A stretch of 38,092 nt of DNA, from the IMG/VR virus record IMGVR_UViG_3300009074_000008, positions 1 through 38,092 of that record. The stretch is one strand, 5' to 3'. This stretch comes from a virus. The position numbers and the translations under genes are program-made. The notes below the pieces were generated by a model that saw nothing but the letters and a program-made list of their open reading frames with translations, searched no databases and was not told where the DNA came from. Below, piece by piece: positions 16,523 to 24,035 of the stretch. Position 1 is the stretch's first letter. Every line of letters starts with the position of its first letter.

Positions 16523-18892
16523 TTAGGTGATTAATATTGAACCATATACTCCACCATCGTAACTATAGTCATTACCAACACCGGTTGCAGTTGGTGTCAC
16601 CGTATTACCGGCGACAAGTATGGGAGTAAAATCCGTCGCGAAGTCAGCCGGTGTACCGTAGTTGGTATCTATCGTACCGAAAGAAGCCATCTCTATCGCT
16701 CCAGACGTTCCATCAGATGGTGTACTAATTACCGCCGGTGAAGGCATGTATATATGCCCATTACCGTAAACCCTAACCCCAGCTGTTATGTTGTTTGTAA
16801 TATTCACATTCGAAATCTTAGCGTAGCTATTACGTCTTACAGATATTACAGCATCAGTGGTACCGTCCATGCCACAGAAGTCAGCAGTAACGTTAATCGA
16901 ATCATTTTCACCAAAGGATGAATGATGCCTTATCTCTATTCCATGGTTTTGAATCTTAAATAAATCAATATTATTAATCTCACAAAATGAATTATAAATA
17001 TCTACTCCCTCATTACACCACACGATAGTCGCACCAGGATTCGTACTAGATCTAAATAGGGATCTACCACTTGCATAGAAACCAATGCGTGAGCACCAGG
17101 CTGCAGCTACTTGAGGACATCTAATATCAGAACCAGACTCAGCAGCGATACCGTCCCTAAATCTAAAGAACGTGCAGCCCTGACAGTCAATATGAGCACC
17201 TTCGTCTGCGAATGCACCGTCTTGATTAGTACCAGCGGATCCAATAAACAGGCAGTTTCTAAAAATTAATGTTTTACCACTACCGGCTCTTAATCCTGGA
17301 TCGATAGTGTTCGTTTCTATTACCACTGGATATTTACTCCGTAACATAGCCTCATCAGCAACTATATCACCGGTACCTGTTGAAAAGTCAGAAGTAATTG
17401 GGAAGCTACTAGGCTCAGCAGCAGCATCAAACGGCTTATAGAAAATTCTTTCACCGTGAGGATGTCCAAATATAGAGAATTGATTCGTATAAGTACCTGG
17501 CCTAATTAGAACTTGTACTGTAATATTATGAGCAATATCAAAATGTGAAAGATAACGGTTAGCATCTGCAGGAGTAGCAAAATCATCACCGACACCACCT
17601 ACGGTAATTGTAAGATTGTCATTAATAATCTCCTTAACGTGCCATATTTTGGTAGAGTCTTTAAAAGATAACTGCCTATAGGCATCAGGATCAGCCTCTG
17701 TCCAAGTATAGAAGCCATTAGTAATCATGGCACTTTCTGCTGCGTTAGTATCAGCCTGTACTCCTAAATCTGTTACTGCAGTTTGATTCTCTTGCCATGT
17801 ACCAACACCATTTGCATCAGTAGTAAGAACATAGCCATTAGTTGCGCCAGTTGACATTTTAAAGCCGGCTTCAATATCGAGAGTAGGTACATATACAGTA
17901 TTTGCATCAAATGATGACAATCCAACACCTCCGAGAATTACCGATCTATTATGGCCTACGCTCATGACAGCATTAGTTGCTCCTACTATAGCGGAGTAGT
18001 TACTATTATTAACACTACCACTACCACCAATTATTGATGAATATTGGCCGTTAGATAAATTACCACTACCACCAGCTGCTAATGCTGCAGTATTAGTGGC
18101 GGATAGGTTGCCACCGCCAACGACTGTAGAGAAGGATGCTAGTGCTTTACTATTACTACCTCCTAAGATCTCACTATCATCTCCAGTAGCTTCATTATTA
18201 CTACCTCCTAAAACAATCGATCGTTTACCAGAAGCGAGGCCATTTAAACCGCCGATTGATACAGCATAGTTATTTGTAGCTGAAAGGCTAAGACCACCTA
18301 TGGCAACAGAACCAGCCGCAGTCGCAACAGGGCCAAGTGTATTACCAGCAGTAACGATCCTACCTACACTAATATCGTTGAGAGTTGCTGATCCGTTGTC
18401 TGTGACTGACTCGACAGCATTAGCTGTATTATCCCAGTTAGTGGCGCTGTTTGATTGTACAACACTAGATGTATCATCCCATGTAGCACTAGTAGACTGT
18501 AGTGTAGTTACAGGTGTATCATCATATGGATCTGTATGTGCATCCCAAGAAGCGCTATTAGCAGTTACAGTTGTAAACGTACTAGTCCAGTTAGCACTGC
18601 TTGAGTTAAGGGTTGTTAGAGTTTCAAAGTCACCACTACCTGCAGATACGTCAACCCACTGTTGCGTGTTATCCTCATCATTAAGATAGTAAAACAATAC
18701 ACCTGTACTAGTATCAAACCACAAGTCACCGATACGAGGATTGTTCGGTGGTGTATCTTGACCTGGAATTATTTCTGTACCGCCTTTTACAGCTTCCCAT
18801 GCTTGTTTGACATCGTTCCACCGCCACGTCTTTGAGCCTGTTACAAACTGTTCACCTGGTTGCGGGTTGTCTGGAAAATTAATTGCTGCCAT
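16523..18892 (-). CDS. Tail fibre/tailspike: anchor, YadA-like beta-roll and beta-helix
   Basis: A 789-residue protein built of modules. Residues 1-35 are the shared anchor (INFPDNPQPGE, then TWRW). Residues 46-82 form a GDLWFDTSTGVLFYY module ending in QQWV. Residues 95-160 hold W-repeats. Residues about 194-325 contain repeated SIIGGSG or SIVLGGS units spaced 12-16 residues, the head-type beta-roll of YadA-family trimeric adhesins. From about 380 onward there is a parallel beta-helix, with LIRPGTYTNQF and many short Cys-rich turns, closely similar in order to the neighbouring fibre at 22207-23985. The C-terminus is short and has no recognised tip. A TATAAATA octamer 5 nt before the ATG lies in a duplicated intergenic segment. 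Confidence 0.85.
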   Translation of the reverse strand: MAAINFPDNPQPGEQFVTGSKTWRWNDVKQAWEAVKGGTEIIPGQDTPPNNPRIGDLWFDTSTGVLFYYLNDEDNTQQWVDVSAGSGDFETLTTLNSSSANWTSTFTTVTANSASWDAHTDPYDDTPVTTLQSTSATWDDTSSVVQSNSATNWDNTANAVESVTDNGSATLNDISVGRIVTAGNTLGPVATAAGSVAIGGLSLSATNNYAVSIGGLNGLASGKRSIVLGGSNNEATGDDSEILGGSNSKALASFSTVVGGGNLSATNTAALAAGGSGNLSNGQYSSIIGGSGSVNNSNYSAIVGATNAVMSVGHNRSVILGGVGLSSFDANTVYVPTLDIEAGFKMSTGATNGYVLTTDANGVGTWQENQTAVTDLGVQADTNAAESAMITNGFYTWTEADPDAYRQLSFKDSTKIWHVKEIINDNLTITVGGVGDDFATPADANRYLSHFDIAHNITVQVLIRPGTYTNQFSIFGHPHGERIFYKPFDAAAEPSSFPITSDFSTGTGDIVADEAMLRSKYPVVIETNTIDPGLRAGSGKTLIFRNCLFIGSAGTNQDGAFADEGAHIDCQGCTFFRFRDGIAAESGSDIRCPQVAAAWCSRIGFYASGRSLFRSSTNPGATIVWCNEGVDIYNSFCEINNIDLFKIQNHGIEIRHHSSFGENDSINVTADFCGMDGTTDAVISVRRNSYAKISNVNITNNITAGVRVYGNGHIYMPSPAVISTPSDGTSGAIEMASFGTIDTNYGTPADFATDFTPILVAGNTVTPTATGVGNDYSYDGGVYGSILIT

Positions 18893-18945
18893 ACCTATAT
18901 TTATACTATGTAGATAGTATTTTAATCTCTTTTATATAGAAATTA
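18889..18945 (-). repeat. Duplicated intergenic segment, copy 1
   Basis: 57 bp from the start codon of one fibre gene to the stop codon of the gene upstream, matching 22109-22165 with two mismatches. It includes the late octamer and a small inverted repeat, ATACTA, 6 nt, TAGTAT. Confidence 0.9.
18898..18905 (-). promoter_or_regulatory. T4-type late promoter octamer (TATAAATA)
   Basis: Perfect TATAAATA, 5 nt (TAGGT), ATG of the beta-roll/beta-helix fibre; part of a duplicated intergenic segment. Confidence 0.8.
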
Positions 18946-21348
18946 ATATTCCGTAATTTCTATACGAGCAGTAACATCACGCTCAGCGCCGGCCACCTCA
19001 GTATATGGAAATGCAGTAATCTTACGAAGGTTTGTATCTATTTTTATAACCGGCTTTGTTGAGCTACTGTTTGCGTCGCTAGGTATCTTAGTAAAGTTAT
19101 AAACATTATCACCAGTGAGTAGCGTCTCACTCATACCAAACATCTGATTATATTGAGGTGTTTGACCGGAGTTCTGCATGCCAGTACCTATTATAATACC
19201 ATTCACCCAATCTATTGAAAAGGTAAAATCAAAAAATCCTTCCTCGGTAGTGCTACTACCATTTTCTGAACCAACTGTGACAAGTACCTTCAATTCTGTT
19301 TTGATAGACGTTGAACCAGCAGCCTTAAAATTAGCATATGCAGTAAATACTCCTCCCCAGTTGTTGAAGTGTGTATTTCCACTGTAACTATCCCAACAAG
19401 CATCTAACACATTATTACTCGAGACCTCTGTGGTTGGAGTAATTGAGGTAGACTCAGATTCAGATGAGCCACTATCCTCTACACTACCAATAGCTAAGAA
19501 TGTTCTAGGTATACTACTAGAAGCAGCCGTCCCGTTAATAGTATCACACGTAATATTACCACCAGATATTTGAACTCTAGCGCCAAACTTAGCTCCATAC
19601 CATACCTCCGTGCCTAACTCATTAACATTTCCAAACCATTGAATCTCTTTATCAATATCATCAGCGTATGTACCGGTACCAGTAAAGTTAATATAGCTAC
19701 CAGTAGTTTCAAAGTCAGAGTCAAAAAAGCAACTGGTAACTGTGAGTCCCTTGACTGTTACATCAACACCGGAAGCGTTTTCAACATCAATAGCATCACT
19801 GTTTTGTACTTGATTCCAAGTACAGGCTGTAAAGGTGTTTTGATATTTAGTATCTGCAATAGTAACAGTAGTACCAGTGAAGATACAACCGATAAATGTT
19901 GTCCGTACATTTCCTACTCTAACATAACCTTCTCCAGATCCGGGGTTAGTAATACCCTGACTTAAAAAGTTACACCCTGTAAATACGTTGTCAATAGATC
20001 CGCTATAAATATTAGCAGTAAATCCTCCCTCCCGTAAAAGACAGTTTGTTATATTATTGTAATCTGAATTACCTTCTATTTGAATGCAATTACCAGTACG
20101 GGATGTATCTAGTTCATAACTAGCTTCCCCTATTCCCCATTTTGAAACTGTACAGTTAGAGACTACTTGATAATTACCAGTCCAAAGTTTTATACCATAG
20201 TTCTCACCGCCTGCATTCTCACCAAAATGATGTATCTTGCAATTAATAATTGTATTTCCATAACCTCGTGAGAGTATGCCACAAGTTAAACCATCTGCTA
20301 AGTCAGCAGACAGTCCTCCGTCAATGTGAACGCTGTCAACAACTGCACCGTCAGAAGCGGTATTTAAAGTTAGTACGGCATTGTTCCATGTAGCATCTAC
20401 AGATTCGATAGCTTTTAAAGTTCCGTTCTGAAATCGTATTGATTTCGATATATTAAGTCCTCCACCAATACCAATCTCTGGCTTAATTGCGTAATAACCA
20501 CCCGCAAGGTCAACCGTTACTTTACTTGCGCCAAGTACCTTACCAGACTCATTATCATCTACAATTAAACTACTAGCAGCGTCAATAGCGGCTTGAATAG
20601 CAGCGCGATCATCAGTAGCACCATCACCTATAGTACCATAGTCACGAACATCGATTATTGTTTTCGCACCAACATAATCTTCGACGTAATCTTCAATGCT
20701 TTGTGATGTAGCTAAAGAAGTAACACTAGCGTTGTTAGCAATATCATCGATGATCTCGGTAGCGGATAGTGTTGGCTGGCTATTAAACTGTAGAGCCGTT
20801 CCCGTCGCAACACCGTTTAAAATTTGGTAACTATCATTAAACTTAGCATCCATCCAAGCGAGATTGCCTTCTCCAGATGTATTACCAATCCATTGAATTT
20901 TCTTTTCTACATCCGAAACATAACTACCAGCACCGTTTACTAGAAACTCTATAATTTCAGATCGTCGTCCGTTAAATCTATTTGAAGAAACAATAAGACC
21001 ACCGCAATTATAGTCTGGTTGATTGGTATTAATCTCAATAAAATTATTAGCAGGATCTGCAGTCACGTCAGTATAGTTTTTAAACAGACAGCTATTAATA
21101 GTTAGTGACTCAACCGGGTCATATAACTGGTCATCGTTAAGAGTAACATTACCACCTACAAACGTACAACCGTTTAGGTTATTATCACTCCCACCTTCGA
21201 TATATACATTAACCTTTCCAGCTGTATCATCCGAACCACCTTGGTTGAATGTGCAATTAGATACGACATGCTCTGCTCCGTTAATATATAGTGGATATAG
21301 AGCCGTATCACCTTTACAGTCAATTAACTTATTCTGAAAGCCTTCCAT
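18943..21348 (-). CDS. Body of a frameshifted tailspike (second beta-helix and C-terminal tip)
   Basis: This 801-residue reading frame is the distal part of a tailspike gene that begins at 22112. Its first ATG at 21348 is not a real start: the same frame stays open upstream to 21726 and continues the beta-helix without a break, and there is no promoter or ribosome binding site at 21348. The protein has the end of one beta-helix, then a second pectate-lyase-type helix starting with DVRDYGTIGDGATDDRAAIQ (about 230 residues in). Each helix ends in a similar segment (KKIQWIGNTSGEGN and KEIQWFGNVNELGT). The last 190 residues are a beta-rich tip starting RTFLAIGSV. Polysaccharide binding or cleavage is the likely role of such tailspikes. 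Confidence 0.8.
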   Translation of the reverse strand: MEGFQNKLIDCKGDTALYPLYINGAEHVVSNCTFNQGGSDDTAGKVNVYIEGGSDNNLNGCTFVGGNVTLNDDQLYDPVESLTINSCLFKNYTDVTADPANNFIEINTNQPDYNCGGLIVSSNRFNGRRSEIIEFLVNGAGSYVSDVEKKIQWIGNTSGEGNLAWMDAKFNDSYQILNGVATGTALQFNSQPTLSATEIIDDIANNASVTSLATSQSIEDYVEDYVGAKTIIDVRDYGTIGDGATDDRAAIQAAIDAASSLIVDDNESGKVLGASKVTVDLAGGYYAIKPEIGIGGGLNISKSIRFQNGTLKAIESVDATWNNAVLTLNTASDGAVVDSVHIDGGLSADLADGLTCGILSRGYGNTIINCKIHHFGENAGGENYGIKLWTGNYQVVSNCTVSKWGIGEASYELDTSRTGNCIQIEGNSDYNNITNCLLREGGFTANIYSGSIDNVFTGCNFLSQGITNPGSGEGYVRVGNVRTTFIGCIFTGTTVTIADTKYQNTFTACTWNQVQNSDAIDVENASGVDVTVKGLTVTSCFFDSDFETTGSYINFTGTGTYADDIDKEIQWFGNVNELGTEVWYGAKFGARVQISGGNITCDTINGTAASSSIPRTFLAIGSVEDSGSSESESTSITPTTEVSSNNVLDACWDSYSGNTHFNNWGGVFTAYANFKAAGSTSIKTELKVLVTVGSENGSSTTEEGFFDFTFSIDWVNGIIIGTGMQNSGQTPQYNQMFGMSETLLTGDNVYNFTKIPSDANSSSTKPVIKIDTNLRKITAFPYTEVAGAERDVTARIEITEY

Positions 21349-21695
21349 TGAAAAGGATCGGGCTGTTCGTAAACTACTATACTCTCTACCCTGCTCAGTA
21401 AACAGCCATTCGTCAAAATCACACTTCTTTATAACACAACCCTTATTGGACTGTGGTGATGGTGCTGATTCGTCACCAATCCTGAGACCGTAAAGGGAAA
21501 AGTGGATACCTCTACAATTCGTTACGGTAACACGATTACATAAAATATGTACAAGGTTAGCATGACGTGTAAATGATCCTGGTGTACCTACAACGTCTTC
21601 CGTAATACCACCGTCAAAATTAATATCTATAACTTCACTCTCTTCAGCACCGGTGGTAAGTGTTAGTATAAAGTCACCTGTAAAACCAGGTAAGG

Positions 21696-22112
21696 CTAAT
21701 AATCTACCATTAGTAAATCTAAGTTTTTATTTATATTGAGTGTTGAGCCGACAGCGTACGTTTTACCGTCTAGATTAACTTCAATTGGCCGGTCATCAAA
21801 ATATACAGTTGGGTCTGTGTCTAGAGTACCAGCATGGGTGATTGCGGCTTGTATCTCTGCTTGATCGTCTTGTACTCCGTCACCAGCAGCTCCAAAATCT
21901 AATACACTAATAACCGTACGTAATTTGTCTTGTAATGTAGTATCAACCGCTCCAACACCATCAGGTGTATAAGCTATAGAAGCTGCATCAATATCTACGT
22001 TAGACAGAGATACACTATTCCAGGTACCGCTGGTACTATCATATCTCCAGCTCCTGTTATTTTGTGTATATATATATCCTGGTGTTGGTGAACTTGGAAA
22101 ATTGATAGCCAT
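21696..22112 (-). CDS. N-terminal part of the frameshifted tailspike (anchor and start of beta-helix)
   Basis: A 138-residue frame that ends early. Residues 1-35 are the shared anchor (INFPSSPTPGYIYTQ, then SWRY). A pectate-lyase-type opening follows (VLDFGAAGDGVQDDQAEIQ, about 70-88). Codons 123-130 (GSTLNINKN) lead into the hydrophobic strand that in paralogues continues as RFxNG. Here the frame instead reads LDLLMVDY and stops. One base before or in codon 131 is missing relative to the frame used by the rest of the gene. The real gene runs 22112 to 18943 and would encode 1,056 residues. A TATAAATA octamer stands 5 nt before the ATG. Confidence 0.8.
   Translation of the reverse strand: MAINFPSSPTPGYIYTQNNRSWRYDSTSGTWNSVSLSNVDIDAASIAYTPDGVGAVDTTLQDKLRTVISVLDFGAAGDGVQDDQAEIQAAITHAGTLDTDPTVYFDDRPIEVNLDGKTYAVGSTLNINKNLDLLMVDY
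21720..21730 (-). other. Frameshift junction in the tailspike gene (A5 run)
   Basis: On the minus strand the coding sequence reads AAT AAA AAC TTA GAT. Adding one A to the run of five gives AAT AAA AAA CTT AGA TTT, that is N-K-K-L-R-F, followed by TNGRLLALPGF. The paralogous helices have SKSIRFQNG (same gene, second copy) and NRKIKFGNG (gene at 24036-26381) at this place, so the continuation is clearly the ancestral frame. Either the run lost one A or the shift is made good during expression. The body frame has a TAA at 21729-21727 and is open from 21726 on. Confidence 0.85.
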
Positions 22113-22165
22113 ACATATATTTATACTACGTAGATAGTATTTTAATCTCTTTTATATAGAAATTA
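22109..22165 (-). repeat. Duplicated intergenic segment, copy 2
   Basis: Second copy of the segment at 18889-18945. The TAA that is the stop codon of the upstream gene in copy 1 is kept here at 22163-22165, but now ends a 14-codon remnant instead of the annotated upstream gene. Confidence 0.9.
22118..22125 (-). promoter_or_regulatory. T4-type late promoter octamer (TATAAATA)
   Basis: Perfect TATAAATA, 5 nt (TATGT), ATG of the frameshifted tailspike; in the second copy of the duplicated intergenic segment. Confidence 0.8.
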
Positions 22166-22206
22166 TCTACATATACCACTAGCACCAAAGACTGGATAGT
22201 TAGAGA

Positions 22207-23985
22207 TCAGTATCCGAATGCCGTCCAGCTATAAACCCCAGCAGCGTTCGTATTCATCGTCCAACCAGTTTCACTTAGTGCAGTATATGACAGATTACTC
22301 CCTGAATCATTTATGAGAGATCTTTGTCCTTGTAAATTTAAACAAGCATTAGGGAATGCTGTAGGGAAGGTAAAACTCTGGGTACTGGTAGTGGCAGTTA
22401 CTTGTCCAAACTTCATAATGAAACCATTAGGAAACGTTATGCTTTCTTCACCAGCGTAAGTTGCTGGAGTAAAGTCTCCTGAACCTATCCAACTAGCACT
22501 ATTAGCACTTACAGTTGTATATGTGCTATCCCAATTTTCAATACTTTGAATAGGTTGACTGTTATCTTTAATAATTGATCCATCAGTATCAATAACATTT
22601 AGTGGAGAACTATAGGTTGTTGATCCTAAAATATTATTTACATCATTAGTAAAACTAACAGCTCCACCATCCTCAACCTCTATATCTTCAAAACCAACAC
22701 CTGACCCACTAAGTGAAATAGGATCAAATAAGTATAAATTACTATCAGCATATGATCTAATATTCCACCTGTCATTATCTATACAAGTTAAATCACCTAT
22801 TCTTGCTACACTAGATTGTGAGAGAAAAATACCAGCGTCACAGTTTTTAATTATATTACCAGATAAGGTACCTGCTCTAGGTGATAACAGAGTACCATGA
22901 TCGGTTATACTTATTGCTTCACTCAGTGTTGCAAGAGGTCCTTTACCACACTCTTCTATGACGGATTCATACCATGTTCCCATACTATTTGTAGCTACTT
23001 GAAGACCATGATTATCACACTTATAAATTGTATTACGCCTTCCTAGTAATTGTGATGTTGAATTCACTTTTATACCAGCTCCACCTGACCCGTCGACGGC
23101 ATCTTCAGTTATATATGAAACACTGGTATCAAATATACGTAAATAACTACCATTAATTGCTTGAATACCGTTTCCAAAGCCAAAAAAGCTACAACCTATG
23201 CTGTAAAATTTACCTTGATCGTTTACATTAACAGCTCTAGTAATTGATTCTGTGTCTTTATAGATCAAAATATCCTCTATTCTGGCTGTACCAAATGGTA
23301 GACTTAATGCATTAATTTGGTTAGAAGGACTAGTAAACTTGAACTTAACTGAATATTTACCTTTAAGCATGTTTAGATCATCTGCTGACACACCAGTAAA
23401 ATCTGTACTTTTAGGATATGTAACACTCGGTGAACCATCAAAAGGTCCGATAAATATATTGTCTCCATTATCGTGCGAAATATCTAAAGAACTATTAAAT
23501 TCATATTCACCAGGCCTAATTTGAATATTAATTACTGCACTATCTCTCATCTTAAGATATTGCACATATTGAATTGCAGTTTTAAAACTAGTAAAATGAT
23601 CACCAGGCTGATCACCAACAATAAATGTCTCTCCATGAGAAAATTGTGATACATGAAATATTACAGTATCTCTCTTACATGACAGCATACTGCATGCTGG
23701 GTTTCCATCCAAAGTTTTACACCATGTATAGAAGCCATCGTAAGTCATAGCTGCTTCAGCACTACTATCATTGTTAAATGTACCTAGATCCTTTACCGTC
23801 CAATCACCGCTAGCACTCTGAACTGTTGTATACGCTGAGTTCCAGTCAGCTGATGAAGTCGCGACAATAGTATCACCACCATCACCTGCACTTTCCCATG
23901 AAACTCCTGTCCACCTCCAACTCTTATCGTTTTGTGTATGTATTTCACCAACTGTAGTTGGTACTGGGAAATCTAACTTAGCCAT
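22207..23985 (-). CDS. Tailspike with beta-helix and gp53-like C-terminal knob
   Basis: A 592-residue protein. Residues 1-35 are the shared anchor (LDFPVPTTVGE, then SWRW). W-repeats follow (about 45-65: ADWNSAYTTVQSASGDW). A right-handed beta-helix covers about 120-450 and contains IQIRPGEYEF and repeated short turns; its layout matches the helix of the gene at 16523-18892. A second W-repeat (ENWDSTYTTVSANSASW) links to the last 75 residues, which carry ITFPNGFIMKFGQV and end VYSWTAFGY, the pattern of the gp53-like C-terminal knob of many tail fibres (NG, a strand, FPxAFPN, final W-x-A-x-GY). A CATAAATA octamer lies 5 nt before the ATG. The 41 bases after the stop hold what may be the end of an older gene. 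Confidence 0.85.
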   Translation of the reverse strand: MAKLDFPVPTTVGEIHTQNDKSWRWTGVSWESAGDGGDTIVATSSADWNSAYTTVQSASGDWTVKDLGTFNNDSSAEAAMTYDGFYTWCKTLDGNPACSMLSCKRDTVIFHVSQFSHGETFIVGDQPGDHFTSFKTAIQYVQYLKMRDSAVINIQIRPGEYEFNSSLDISHDNGDNIFIGPFDGSPSVTYPKSTDFTGVSADDLNMLKGKYSVKFKFTSPSNQINALSLPFGTARIEDILIYKDTESITRAVNVNDQGKFYSIGCSFFGFGNGIQAINGSYLRIFDTSVSYITEDAVDGSGGAGIKVNSTSQLLGRRNTIYKCDNHGLQVATNSMGTWYESVIEECGKGPLATLSEAISITDHGTLLSPRAGTLSGNIIKNCDAGIFLSQSSVARIGDLTCIDNDRWNIRSYADSNLYLFDPISLSGSGVGFEDIEVEDGGAVSFTNDVNNILGSTTYSSPLNVIDTDGSIIKDNSQPIQSIENWDSTYTTVSANSASWIGSGDFTPATYAGEESITFPNGFIMKFGQVTATTSTQSFTFPTAFPNACLNLQGQRSLINDSGSNLSYTALSETGWTMNTNAAGVYSWTAFGY

Positions 23986-23990
23986 ACATA

Positions 23991-23998
23991 TATTTATG
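23991..23998 (-). promoter_or_regulatory. T4-type late promoter octamer (CATAAATA)
   Basis: CATAAATA, 5 nt (TATGT), ATG of the gp53-knob tailspike. Confidence 0.75.
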
Positions 23999-24035
23999 CT
24001 ACCCGTTCAGAATTATTACGATAGATTTTATAATA

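Noticed and set aside
21720-21735. Programmed -1 ribosomal frameshift as the explanation of the split tailspike
   Set aside because: The heptamer is T AAA AAC, not X XXY YYZ with three identical bases in the P site, and I see no stem-loop just downstream. Loss of one A from a run of six explains the break more simply.
21728-21735. A perfect TATAAATA inside the split tailspike gene
   Set aside because: It encodes part of NINK in the reading frame and has no start codon at the usual distance (TTA follows after 5 nt), so it is probably a chance match.
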